This document shows, in pieces, positions 15,485 through 22,999 of a stretch of 28,551 nucleotides of DNA. Each line of letters begins with the position of its first letter. The stretch's first letter is position 1. The DNA lies in contig CAYRXN010000268.1 of NCBI GenBank assembly GCA_964428275.1, forward strand, positions 1 through 28,551, read 5' to 3'. The translations under genes were made by a program, and so were the position numbers. The DNA is from JALSRY01 sp964428275. GTDB taxonomy: Bacteria > Planctomycetota > Phycisphaerae > UBA1845 > Fen-1342. The notes below the pieces were generated by a model that was not told the origin of the DNA, searched no databases, and saw only the letters and a list, made by a program, of their open reading frames with translations.

Positions 15485-15490
15485 ATTGTA
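15485..15490 (-). promoter_or_regulatory. Candidate -10 hexamer for aroDE, close to the start codon
   Basis: TACAAT on the minus strand, with 8 nt between it and ATG 15476. Transcription would begin at or within a base or two of the start codon, consistent with the missing Shine-Dalgarno. No good -35 is visible. Confidence 0.35.
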
Positions 15491-15717
15491 CCCTGGGCTC
15501 GGCAGCCCCGCCGCCTGTCGGTCGTGGTACGGGCGTTTGCTGGTCAATACTTGCCGGCCTCAGTAGACTACCGATAGAGGCGGTTGAGGCGGCCCAGCGG
15601 CCCGCCTTGTTGCCGGCGGTTGCGTCAGGACAGGGAGCAACGACATTTCAGGCGGCCGCGTCAGACCGGGCAGGCCGGCGTCGCAACGACTCCTTACCGC
15701 GGTGGTGCGAGATTCAT

Positions 15718-17370
15718 ATGATGCGTCTGATCGTCATCGGCAGTGGTACGCATCTGGGCGAGTTCGTCTGCCACGAGCAGGCCGTATACATCGGCTCCGA
15801 CGAACAGTGCGAGATCCGGCTGCCCCAGGAAGACCTGGCGGGGCAGATCGGTGTAATCTATGCGGAAGATGACGGCCGGTGGGTCTTCGAGCAGATCGCC
15901 GAGAACGAGCCGGTCCACTTCAATGGCGCCCTGTTGAAGGAGAAGGTCCGCCTCGCCGGTGGCGACCAGATCAAGATCCATGACTTCATCATCCGGGCCG
16001 AGGTGGACACCGCACCGCCGCCGGTCGAGGAACCCCAACCGGCCTCTGAACCGGCCAGGAAGCCCAAGCGGCGCGTGTCGGTGGCCCGCCTGACGCAGTT
16101 CGTCAGTTACCAGTTGCCCCCGGGGTCGGTGCTGAAAAAGCCCGACGACCCCGTGACGGCCGACCGAACCCGGCTCGTGCAGCTCGGCCGCGCGGGCGTG
16201 GCGTTCGGGCGGTGCGTCACGGTCGAAGAGCTGATGGAGCAATGCATCGAGCAGTTGTTCGAGTGCTTCGGGGCCAAGCGCGTCTGGATGGGCGTGCGCC
16301 GGGTGAACTACGGCGGCATGGAATACGTCGAGGGGCGTCTGGCCACCGGCAAGACCGCCGGTCTGCCCGAGCCCGGCGAAAAACTCATGCCGCGTATCCT
16401 CGACCGCGCGCAGTTCGTGCTGCTGCCGCGCGGCGACGACAGCTATCGCTGTCCGATTCTGGCCGGTCCTCTGCTGGGTCCGGATGGTCCGCTCGGGATG
16501 GTCTTTCTCGACGCGGGGGAGGTGAGGAAGAGAAAGCCGACGTATACGGACGCCGATCTGGACCTGTTCATTCTGATGCTCAACGCGCTCGCGGCCCAGC
16601 TCGACGCGATCTTCAAGGAGCTGGCCCGAACCCGCGCCGCGATGCTCGAGGGCGAGGTGGCGGTGGCCCACGCGATCCAGTCGCGGCTGACACCGCGCAA
16701 GTTGCCTCAGTGGGAGGACTTGCAGTTCGGCGCCTTCCGTGAGATGGGCCGCGAGCGTTCGAGCGATATCTACGATGTCGTGCGGCTTCCCAACCAGATG
16801 GCGTTGTTCATGATCGCCCAGACCAGTGCGACCGGACCGCTGCCCAGCATGCTCATGGCCCAGGCCCAGGCCGCGTTCCGCGTCGCGGCGATGCACCTCG
16901 ACGCCCCGCACCTGTTCCTCAAGACGCTCAACGCGCTGATGTACGACGGCCAGCGCGATCACCCGCTGGATTGCTTCGTCGGCGTCATCGAGCCGCCGAC
17001 CGGGCAGATGCGTTATGCCCGCGCCGGCCAGATCGGCGCCTACATCATCTCCAATCGCGGCGAGGAGCGTTTCCTCGGAACACCCGAACGGACCCCGCCG
17101 CTCGGCGTGACCAGGGACGCGACGTACACGCTCCTGCCCGAGTCCCTCGATCCCGGCGAAACGCTCGCCATGTTCACCTCCGGCGTGGCCCGGGCCCGCA
17201 ACGCCAAGGGCGAGATCTTCGGTGAGGATCGTTTCGTCAACATCCTCTGCGATGGATTCGGCCAGCTGGCCAGCAACATGCTCAAGGAGATGCTCCACGA
17301 TCTCCAGCAGTTCACCGAGTCGGGCACGCAGCCCGACGACATCACCGTGCTGCTGGCCCACCGGCCGTGA
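15718..17370 (+). CDS. FHA-GAF-PP2C (SpoIIE/RsbU-like) protein, phosphatase domain apparently degenerate
   Basis: A 550-residue signalling protein. Residues about 1-95 resemble an FHA domain but lack the phosphothreonine-binding Arg and Ser (YIGSDEQCEIRL, then LAGQIGVIY). A Pro/Glu-rich linker (98-118) leads to a GAF-like domain (about 155-300) and a helical connector with VAHAIQSRLTPRKLP, the usual lead-in to RsbU phosphatases. The PP2C-like domain follows (about 335-550). The first Asp pair (SDIYD, 350/353) and final PDDIT (539-543) remain. The middle GDxSGxG reads AQTSATG (367-373) and TDG reads TSG (487-489), so two metal-binding aspartates are lost. It may be a pseudophosphatase binding an anti-sigma or anti-anti-sigma partner. 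ATGs at 15718 and 15721 are both possible starts; the ribosome binding site is weak. Confidence 0.82.
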   Translation: MMRLIVIGSGTHLGEFVCHEQAVYIGSDEQCEIRLPQEDLAGQIGVIYAEDDGRWVFEQIAENEPVHFNGALLKEKVRLAGGDQIKIHDFIIRAEVDTAPPPVEEPQPASEPARKPKRRVSVARLTQFVSYQLPPGSVLKKPDDPVTADRTRLVQLGRAGVAFGRCVTVEELMEQCIEQLFECFGAKRVWMGVRRVNYGGMEYVEGRLATGKTAGLPEPGEKLMPRILDRAQFVLLPRGDDSYRCPILAGPLLGPDGPLGMVFLDAGEVRKRKPTYTDADLDLFILMLNALAAQLDAIFKELARTRAAMLEGEVAVAHAIQSRLTPRKLPQWEDLQFGAFREMGRERSSDIYDVVRLPNQMALFMIAQTSATGPLPSMLMAQAQAAFRVAAMHLDAPHLFLKTLNALMYDGQRDHPLDCFVGVIEPPTGQMRYARAGQIGAYIISNRGEERFLGTPERTPPLGVTRDATYTLLPESLDPGETLAMFTSGVARARNAKGEIFGEDRFVNILCDGFGQLASNMLKEMLHDLQQFTESGTQPDDITVLLAHRP

Positions 17371-17382
17371 ATCGCGCCGGTG
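17359..17382. terminator. Hairpin across the stop codon of the FHA-GAF-PP2C gene, convergent with aat
   Basis: CACCGGC (17359-17365) pairs with GCCGGTG (17376-17382) around a 10-nt loop that contains the stop codon (17368-17370). Only 15 bp separate the two convergent genes. No U tract is present. Confidence 0.35.
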
Positions 17383-17385
17383 TGC

Positions 17386-17970
17386 TCACTGTTCGAAACG
17401 ACAGGCGAGTTTCAGTGCCGCGTCGAGCCGGCGCAGGTACTCGGCCCGCGGGATCTCCACGGCGCCGAACCGCTGAAGGTGCGGCGTCGCCCACTGCGTA
17501 TCGACCAGCACGAACCCGCGCGATTCGAGCCGCCGCATGAGCGCGACGAGCGCGACCTTTGAAGCGTCGCTGACGCGGTGGAACATGGATTCGCCGAAGA
17601 AGGCCCCGCCGATCGCGACGCCGTAGAGTCCGCCCGCGAGTTGGCCGTCGCGCCAGGTTTCGACCGTGTGGGCGAATCCGAGACGGTGGAGCTCGTTGTA
17701 GACGCGGATGATCTCGGGCGAGATCCAGGTACCTTCCGCGCGGTCGGCACAGGCCCGGATCACCTCGTCGAAGGCCGTGTTGATGCGGACTTCGAACAGG
17801 CCGCGGCGGAGCACGGGTTTGAGTCCGTGCGGTACGTGAAAGCGCTCGAACTCGAAGACGCAGCGCGGATCGGGGCTGTACCAGCCGATCTCGCCGTCCT
17901 CGTCGGCCATGGGAAACAGGCCCATCTGATAGCCGCAGATCAGGATTTCGGGCGTAAGTTCCGGTTGCAT
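17386..17970 (-). CDS. aat: Leucyl/phenylalanyl-tRNA--protein transferase
   Basis: Transfers Leu or Phe from charged tRNA to proteins with N-terminal Arg or Lys, marking them for ClpAP through the N-degron pathway. The 194-residue protein shows the family motifs in order: GYQMGLFPMAD (about 13-23), WYSPDPR (30-36), TWISPEI, AHTVETWRDGQLAGGLYGVAIGG, FGESMFHR, DASKVAL, and the C-terminal PHLQRFGAVEIPR. It is shorter than the E. coli enzyme (about 234), lacking some N-terminal sequence, but the catalytic core is complete. No clear ribosome binding site precedes ATG 17970. It is divergent from ispA. Confidence 0.93.
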   Translation of the reverse strand: MQPELTPEILICGYQMGLFPMADEDGEIGWYSPDPRCVFEFERFHVPHGLKPVLRRGLFEVRINTAFDEVIRACADRAEGTWISPEIIRVYNELHRLGFAHTVETWRDGQLAGGLYGVAIGGAFFGESMFHRVSDASKVALVALMRRLESRGFVLVDTQWATPHLQRFGAVEIPRAEYLRRLDAALKLACRFEQ

Positions 17971-17983
17971 AGGTCGTTAGCCA

Positions 17984-18002
17984 GCAGGTCCTTCGGGCCT
18001 GC
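17984..18002. other. UUCG-tetraloop hairpin in the aat/ispA divergent region
   Basis: On the plus strand GCAGGTCC, TTCG, GGCCTGC folds into a 7-bp stem with one bulged U closed by a C(UUCG)G tetraloop. It begins 14 bp from the aat start codon, so it may lie in the aat leader or upstream of the ispA promoter. Function unknown. Confidence 0.35.
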
Positions 18003-18065
18003 GGCCGGTCGGAAACCTCTGGTGCGTTCCTGCGCCGCCGCGTGGCCAACGCTCCGCAGACACTT

Positions 18066-18071
18066 TATGCT
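18066..18071 (+). promoter_or_regulatory. Candidate -10 hexamer for ispA, close to the start codon
   Basis: TATGCT (fits TANNNT) is followed by 6 nt and then ATG 18078. Transcription starting about 7 nt after the hexamer would give a leaderless mRNA, in line with the absence of a Shine-Dalgarno before ispA. Confidence 0.3.
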
Positions 18072-18077
18072 TAGTGC

Positions 18078-19049
18078 ATGTGCAGCGTCCAGCGCGACCC
18101 ATCCGAACCGTCCCCGCGTCCGCCGGCGTCGGGGGAACCCGACCCGGCCGGGTTCCCGGGCGTTCCCGCCGAGTGGCGCGCCTGGCTCGACCGCCGCCGC
18201 CGGCAGATCGACGAGGCGATTTCAAAACATTTGAACGTTCTGAAAGGTCGGCACGAACCGCACAGTCCGCTGCTCGAATCCGTAGAATATTCATTGCAGC
18301 AGGGAGGCAAGCGCCTGCGTCCCGTGCTCGTCGTGGAATCGTGCCTGATCTGCGGCGGCGCCGAGGCGCTGGCGCTGCCGCCGGCGGTGGCCATCGAGTG
18401 CGTGCACACGTTCTCGCTGATCCACGACGACCTGCCCGCGATGGACGACGACGACCTGCGGCGTGGCCGGCCGACCAACCACAAGGTCTTCGGCCAGGCG
18501 ATGGCGATATTAGCGGGCGACTGGCTCGCCAGCCACGCGTTCGAACTGTTGGCGGGCTGCGGCGTAGAACCCGCGGCGGCCGCCGAAATGACGCGGGCAC
18601 TGGCCGCCGGAACTGCCGATATGATCGTTGGCCAGGGTGCCGACATCGCCGGCGAGCAACGTCCGACCGACGCGGAGCTGGTCCGGTTCATCCACCGGCA
18701 CAAGACCGCGCGGCTGATCGAGACGGCGTGTGTGCTCGGAGCCATCGCGGCCCGGGCCGAGCCCGCCCGGCAAGAGGCGCTCGCGCTTTATGGGAGGCAC
18801 CTCGGGCTCGCCTTTCAGATCGCGGACGACCTGCTGGACGCCACGGGGGATGCGGAGAAGCTTGGCAAGCGAGTCGGCAAGGACGCCGGCGAGGCCAAAC
18901 AGACGTACCCGGCGGCGCACGGCATCGACGAGAGCCGCCGGCAGGCAATCCGGGAGATCGCCGCTGCGTGCGACGCGCTCGAACCGTTCGGCCCCGCGGC
19001 CGACAATCTGCGCCACCTGGCCCGGTTCGTCGTCGAACGCGATCGCTGA
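18078..19049 (+). CDS. ispA: Polyprenyl synthetase, probably farnesyl diphosphate synthase
   Basis: Condenses IPP with allylic diphosphates, most likely to C15 farnesyl diphosphate, in the cytosol. The 323-residue protein has a Pro-rich N-terminal extension (about 1-30). Next are the GGKRLRP motif (76-82), the first Asp-rich motif DDLPAMDDDD (117-126) followed by LRRGRPTNH, and the second Asp-rich motif ADDLLD (about 252-257). The first Asp-rich motif has the two-residue insertion of type II bacterial FPP synthases. Phe113, an aromatic residue five positions before it (FSLIHDD), favours C15 over C20, though GGPP synthesis cannot be excluded. The dxs gene follows after 42 bp on the same strand, so the two are probably co-transcribed. 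Confidence 0.9.
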   Translation: MCSVQRDPSEPSPRPPASGEPDPAGFPGVPAEWRAWLDRRRRQIDEAISKHLNVLKGRHEPHSPLLESVEYSLQQGGKRLRPVLVVESCLICGGAEALALPPAVAIECVHTFSLIHDDLPAMDDDDLRRGRPTNHKVFGQAMAILAGDWLASHAFELLAGCGVEPAAAAEMTRALAAGTADMIVGQGADIAGEQRPTDAELVRFIHRHKTARLIETACVLGAIAARAEPARQEALALYGRHLGLAFQIADDLLDATGDAEKLGKRVGKDAGEAKQTYPAAHGIDESRRQAIREIAAACDALEPFGPAADNLRHLARFVVERDR

Positions 19050-19091
19050 GCCGCGCGACGCCGCAGGCCGATCGCCCGTCCGACAGGGAGC

Positions 19092-21038
19092 ATGATGAGC
19101 CGGATACTCGACACCATCCAGTCGCCCGCGGACCTCAGGGAATTGTCGCTGCGGCAGCTCCACGAGCTGGCCGGGGAGATCCGCCAGCGCATCATCGAGG
19201 TGGTCGGTCGCAACGGCGGGCACCTGGCCAGCAACCTCGGTGTGACCGAGATCACGCTCGCCCTGCACCGCGTGTTCGACTTTTCGACCGACCGCCTGCT
19301 CTGGGACGTGGGTCACCAGTGCTACGTCCACAAGTTGCTCACCGGCCGCAACGACCGTTTCGACACGCTGCGGCAATCGGGCGGGCTCAGTGGTTTCCCC
19401 TCCACCCGCGAAAGCCCTTACGACCTGTTCGATGTCGGCCACGCCGGCACCTCGATCGCCACGGCGGTCGGCCTGGCCCGGGGCGATGCCGCGTTGGGGC
19501 GCGACACGCGCGTCGTGGCGCTGGTCGGCGATGCCAGCATCGTCAACGGCGTCGCGTTCGAGGGGCTGAATCAGGCCGGCACGCTCGACCGGCAATTCCT
19601 CGTCGTGCTCAACGACAACTCGATGGGCATCGCCAAGACGCAGGGCGGGCTCGCCTCGTATCTCTCGCGGCTGCGCGTCAGCGACCTGTACGAGGAAACC
19701 AAGCAGCGCATCAAGCAGCGGTTGCCGCGCGTGCCGCTGGTCGGCAAGAGCGTCTACGGCGCGCTCGACAACCTCAAGGACCGTTTCCGCGCGTCGATCT
19801 CGCCGCACCAGATCTTCGACCAGCTCGGGCTGGTCTACGTCGGTCCGATCGACGGACACGACCTGGCCCAGCTCATCGAGACGTTCGAGATGCTGCGCGA
19901 CGTGCACCACCCGGTCCTGCTGCACGTCAACACGGAGAAGGGCCGCGGCTGCGCGTGGGCGTCGAAGGACCCCTGCGCGTTTCACAGCCCCGGCAGACTG
20001 CGGATCTCCGGCGACAGTGTCGAAGTCATCAAGAGCGAGCGGAAGAGCTGGACGGCCGCCCTGGCCGATGCGGTCATCGAGATCGCCGCCGAGGACGACC
20101 GCGTCTGCGCGCTCACCGCCGCGATGCCCGACGGCACCGGTCTGGCGAAAGTGCGCAACCGGATGCCCGACCGCGTGCTCGACTGCGGCATCGCCGAGAG
20201 CTGCACGGTGGACGTGGCTGCGGGCATGGCCCGCTCGGGGCTGCGTCCGCTGGTGTGCATCTACTCCACGTTCCTCCAGCGGGCTTTCGACCAGGTGTTC
20301 CAGGAGGTCGTGCTCCAGAAACTGCCGGTGGTCTTCTGCATCGACCGTGCCGGGCTCGTCGGCGGCGACGGCGCCGTCCACCACGGCTATCTCGACATCG
20401 CGTACCTGCGGGTTTTCCAGAACATGGTCGTCATGGCGCCGGCCGATGAGCCCGAGCTGCGTCAGGCTTTGCGTTTCGCGCTGACGCTCGACCGTCCCAG
20501 CGCGATCCGCTACCCGCGCGACGGCGTGCCCGATCCGCTCGGCGACGCCCCTCCGTTCGAGCTCGGCAAGGGCCGCACGATGCTCGACGGTCCCGACGCC
20601 ACGATCCTGGCCTACGGAGCGCAGGTCCAGTACGCCCTGGCGGCGGCCGACGCCCTGGCGGGCGAGGGGATTTTCGTATCGGTCGTCAACGCCCGGTTCG
20701 CCAAGCCCGTCGATGCCGACATGGTGACCACCGCCGTCACCCGCGGTGGGCCGATTCTCACCGTCGAAGACCACGCGGTCGAGGCCGGGTTCGGTTCGGC
20801 GGTGCTCGAAACCGCCAACCGGCTCGGATTGCCGACCGATTCGATCATCCGTCTGGGGCACGCCGCCGACGTGTTCTACGCCCAGGGCACGCGTGCCGGC
20901 CAGCTCCACGAAGCGGGCATCGACACGCCGGGAATCGCCGCCGCGGTTCGCCGGGCGGTGCAGGCCGCGCGTCCGTCGGTCCCCCGCGAGCCGGCGGCGT
21001 CGCGCTCGACGCCGCGCTCCCGCGAACACGGGCGGTGA
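19092..21038 (+). CDS. dxs: 1-Deoxy-D-xylulose-5-phosphate synthase
   Basis: The first MEP-pathway enzyme, a thiamine-diphosphate-dependent condensation of pyruvate with glyceraldehyde 3-phosphate. The 648-residue protein has the family motifs: GGHLASNLGVTEITLALHRVF with the substrate-binding His, WDVGHQCYVHKLLTGR, the ThDP/Mg motif GDASIVNGVAFEGLN through NDNSMGI, the catalytic Glu in CGIAESC, YSTFLQRAFDQ, and DRAGLVGGDGAVHHG. GIAESC replaces the common GIAEQH, while the Glu is kept. The C terminus adds about 20 basic, low-complexity residues. ATG 19092 and ATG 19095 are adjacent; GGGAG spacing slightly favours 19095. It follows ispA and ends at a hairpin (21093-21120) facing the selenoprotein gene. 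Confidence 0.95.
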   Translation: MMSRILDTIQSPADLRELSLRQLHELAGEIRQRIIEVVGRNGGHLASNLGVTEITLALHRVFDFSTDRLLWDVGHQCYVHKLLTGRNDRFDTLRQSGGLSGFPSTRESPYDLFDVGHAGTSIATAVGLARGDAALGRDTRVVALVGDASIVNGVAFEGLNQAGTLDRQFLVVLNDNSMGIAKTQGGLASYLSRLRVSDLYEETKQRIKQRLPRVPLVGKSVYGALDNLKDRFRASISPHQIFDQLGLVYVGPIDGHDLAQLIETFEMLRDVHHPVLLHVNTEKGRGCAWASKDPCAFHSPGRLRISGDSVEVIKSERKSWTAALADAVIEIAAEDDRVCALTAAMPDGTGLAKVRNRMPDRVLDCGIAESCTVDVAAGMARSGLRPLVCIYSTFLQRAFDQVFQEVVLQKLPVVFCIDRAGLVGGDGAVHHGYLDIAYLRVFQNMVVMAPADEPELRQALRFALTLDRPSAIRYPRDGVPDPLGDAPPFELGKGRTMLDGPDATILAYGAQVQYALAAADALAGEGIFVSVVNARFAKPVDADMVTTAVTRGGPILTVEDHAVEAGFGSAVLETANRLGLPTDSIIRLGHAADVFYAQGTRAGQLHEAGIDTPGIAAAVRRAVQAARPSVPREPAASRSTPRSREHGR

Positions 21039-21092
21039 AGTCCCGGTGGCGCCGGCGGCGGTGCCAAGAGCCTGCCGATGGTCAAAGATCAC

Positions 21093-21120
21093 GGGCGCCC
21101 CGCGCAGTAGCGGGACGCCC
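21093..21120. terminator. Bidirectional hairpin between dxs and the selenoprotein gene
   Basis: The arms 21093-21103 and 21110-21120 form an 11-bp stem with one C-A mismatch and a 6-nt loop (GCAGTA). On the plus strand it is followed by GCTCGGGTTCTTGAT, a weak T-containing tail. It sits 54 bp after the dxs stop and 33 bp past the end of the minus-strand selenoprotein gene. Confidence 0.5.
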
Positions 21121-21153
21121 GCTCGGGTTCTTGATCGCGGTGGGTCGTGGGGA

Positions 21154-21381
21154 TCAGGCCTTGGCGGCCTGGAGGTCTTCGAGGATCTCGTCCGGCTCCG
21201 GGAACCTGCCGGTCTGGTGCTTGCTGTAAATCAACCGGCCGTCCGCGGTTACGTCGAAGACCCCGCCCGAGCCCTCGATGAGTTCCGGCTCGATGCCGAA
21301 CCGTTCCCTGATCGCGGCCGCCAAACTGGCGGCGGTGGGTCGGTAGTTTCACACGCCGCAGTACTTGATGCTCACTTTCAT
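21154..21381 (-). CDS. SelW/Rdx-family selenoprotein with CxxU motif (in-frame TGA read as selenocysteine)
   Basis: This small thioredoxin-like redox protein (75 residues if the TGA is read through) belongs to the SelW/SelT/SelH/Rdx family; bacterial members are probably thiol oxidoreductases of unknown partner. From ATG 21381 it reads MKVSIKYCGV, then TGA (21349-21351), then NYRPTAASLAAAIRERFG. The redox motif is therefore Cys8-Gly-Val-Sec11 after the first strand. The rest is typical Rdx: ELIEGSGGVFDVTADGRLIY, then GRFPEPDEIL, ending at TGA 21154. Family homology spans both sides of the internal TGA in one frame. The ATG has GGGAGA 8 nt upstream, and a SECIS-like stem-loop starts soon after the TGA. 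Decoding needs selA, selB, selC and selD elsewhere in the genome. A plain nonsense mutation of a Cys codon is the alternative, but TGA exactly at the CxxC position plus the hairpin argue against it. Confidence 0.9.
21317..21333 (-). promoter_or_regulatory. Candidate bacterial SECIS element in the selenoprotein mRNA
   Basis: Within the coding sequence, GCCGCCA (21333-21327) pairs perfectly with TGGCGGC (21323-21317) around the loop GUU. The loop begins after 22 nt counted from the UGA. A short stem, a small apical loop with G in the first position, and this distance all agree with the published consensus for bacterial SECIS elements bound by SelB. Its pairing nucleotides are also constrained by coding (Thr-Ala-Ala-Ser-Leu-Ala-Ala). 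Confidence 0.7.
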
Positions 21382-21439
21382 ATGCGTTTTCTCCCGTAAT
21401 CACAAACCGAAGCAATCCGCCGACTCGCCAACCCGTACT

Positions 21440-21468
21440 ATCCTATGGCTGCCCGGGGGCGCGGGCAA
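21440..21468 (-). promoter_or_regulatory. Candidate sigma-70 promoter for the selenoprotein gene
   Basis: On the minus strand, TTGCCC (21468-21463) and TAGGAT (21445-21440) are separated by exactly 17 bp. Each matches the consensus at four of six positions. Transcription would start near 21434, about 52 nt before ATG 21381. Confidence 0.4.
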
Positions 21469-21478
21469 ACCGGCCGCG

Positions 21479-21507
21479 TTGGCACGGCCCGGCGTTCCGG
21501 GTAGAGT
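21479..21507 (+). promoter_or_regulatory. Candidate sigma-70 promoter for the thioredoxin-fold protein gene
   Basis: TTGGCA (21479-21484; five of six to TTGACA) and TAGAGT (21502-21507; four of six to TATAAT) are separated by 17 bp. Transcription would start near 21514, about 38 nt before ATG 21552. It is divergent from the selenoprotein promoter, with the two -35 elements only 10 bp apart. Confidence 0.5.
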
Positions 21508-21551
21508 TAGTCATTCGGACCAGGAAAAGGAAGGCCTCCGAGATCGAAATC

Positions 21552-22874
21552 ATGCGCAGCAAAGCTCCCCTGACCGTTTTTCTTGTCGCCACGCTCCTCG
21601 CGGCGCCGGCCGTTGCCCAACAGGTCGCGACGCTCGGCAAGCCGGTGCCGGACATCAAGGTCAAGCTCAACGGCCCCGGCGGCGAAAAGGAGCTCAATTA
21701 TTTCAGCAACCTCCGCGGCGCGATCACGGTCTTTTATTTCTGGCGCCCGTCGAACCTGCTTTCCGTGGAGAAGTACAAGGAGCTTCACAAACTCGCGAAG
21801 GGTTACGAGAAGAAGGGCGTACACTTCGTGGCCGTCACCGCGGCCTCGGAAGAGGCCGTCAAGGAGTTCCAGAAGGACAACGAGCTGCCCGAGTTTCAGG
21901 AAACGTGGTGGCAGGCGACCGCCCTCTACTATCTGCTGGGCGCTTTTTCCGAACCCTACGTTTCGATCGTCGGTCCCCGCGGGCGGCTGCTGTGGCGCGG
22001 CTTTCCCGGCGACGACTTGCAGCAGCGGCTGGACGACCTGATCGAGCGGACCCACCCTCCGCTCGGCGATACCGACTGGCTCGAACGCCAGCTTCGCAAG
22101 GCCGGGCAACTGCTTGATCAGCGTGAATACGGCAAGGCGTACACGATCGCCTACGACCTCTACAAGATGACCGAGGACCGCCACCCGCTGGCGGGCAAGG
22201 CCGCCGCGCTGATGAACAAGTGTGAGCGTGCCGCCGCCAAGTGGCTCAAGGAGGCCATCCAGGCGGAGCAGGACAGGGACTATGAGGAGGCCGCCCGCAT
22301 CGTCGCGGAAATCGCCGTCCGCTTTCACGACCCCGAGGAGAACAAGGACAACAAGGGCAAGTCGTCCTCCAACCGCGAGACCGAGGACAACATCAAGCGC
22401 AAGGCCGAGCAGGAAATCGGCCGCATGAACGGCGACCGCAAGCTCAAGAAGCTGATCCGCGAGGCCCGCAAGAACGCCCGGGGCGAGCTCATGCTCGACC
22501 GGGCCGAGCGGCTGGCCGAAGACGGTGATTATCTCGCCGCCAAGCGCATCTACTTCGATGTCATCAAGAAGTACGCCAAGACCGACGCCGCCGAGGAGGC
22601 CAAGGATCGGCTGCGGAAGTTCAAGCGTGACCGGGAAGTCCAGGCGAAGATCGCCGAACAGCGCCGCCGCGAGCAGGCCTGGCGTCTGCTGGACATCGCC
22701 GACCACTTTGCCAAGATCGAGTTCTACGACGAGGCGCGCGACACCTACGCGCGGCTTGTGGCGGATTTTGCCGACACGCTGCCCGGCAAGCGTGCCCAGG
22801 AGCGGCTCGCCAAGCTGCCGGCGCCGAAGCGGGCCTCTGCCGAGGCTGCCAAGTCTGCGGACAAAGAGCCGTAG
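21552..22874 (+). CDS. Secreted thioredoxin-fold protein lacking CxxC, with C-terminal helical repeats
   Basis: I recognise the fold but not a named family. The 440-residue protein has a signal peptide (about 1-22, ending AVAQQ) and a TlpA/AhpC-TSA-like thioredoxin domain (about 25-165). The strand ITVFYFWRPSNLLS (58-71) is where WCxxC normally sits. Here WRPSN (64-68) replaces it, and no redox-active cysteine remains. The cis-Pro-like SEPYVSIVGPRGRLLWRGFPG region is kept. Residues about 175-420 are charged alpha-helical repeats resembling TPR or Tol-Pal-associated repeats (EYGKAYTIAYDLY, DYLAAKRIYFDVI, EFYDEARDTYARLV), with a Lys-rich tail. A non-catalytic scaffold role is inferred. ATG 21552 has only a weak ribosome binding site. 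Confidence 0.75.
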   Translation: MRSKAPLTVFLVATLLAAPAVAQQVATLGKPVPDIKVKLNGPGGEKELNYFSNLRGAITVFYFWRPSNLLSVEKYKELHKLAKGYEKKGVHFVAVTAASEEAVKEFQKDNELPEFQETWWQATALYYLLGAFSEPYVSIVGPRGRLLWRGFPGDDLQQRLDDLIERTHPPLGDTDWLERQLRKAGQLLDQREYGKAYTIAYDLYKMTEDRHPLAGKAAALMNKCERAAAKWLKEAIQAEQDRDYEEAARIVAEIAVRFHDPEENKDNKGKSSSNRETEDNIKRKAEQEIGRMNGDRKLKKLIREARKNARGELMLDRAERLAEDGDYLAAKRIYFDVIKKYAKTDAAEEAKDRLRKFKRDREVQAKIAEQRRREQAWRLLDIADHFAKIEFYDEARDTYARLVADFADTLPGKRAQERLAKLPAPKRASAEAAKSADKEP

Positions 22875-22950
22875 GCCGTTGGCGGGCCAGTCACGGCACC
22901 GGCGGGAGCTTGGTCTTTGGGGCAGCGGGCCCGACCACCAGGTGAGGGAG

Positions 22951-22982
22951 CCGGCCGTGCGCGTCGTTTTTTCGCGTGCCGG
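22951..22982. terminator. Imperfect hairpin with T-rich loop between convergent genes
   Basis: CCGGC (22951-22955) and GCGCG pair imperfectly with CGCG and GCCGG (to 22982) around a loop containing TTTTTT (22967-22972). It lies in the 125-bp gap between the thioredoxin-fold gene and the receiver-XRE gene. The T run sits in the loop rather than after the stem, so the call is weak. Confidence 0.3.
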
Positions 22983-22999
22983 TTGGCGCGCGCCGCGGT

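Noticed and set aside
18510..21092. Long minus-strand open frame opposite ispA and dxs
   Set aside because: It is antisense to two genes with complete catalytic motifs and shows no domain of its own.
21089..21415. Uninterrupted minus-strand frame overlapping the selenoprotein gene
   Set aside because: It is in a different frame, has no homology, and conflicts with the Rdx-like sequence, ribosome binding site and hairpin of the TGA-containing frame.
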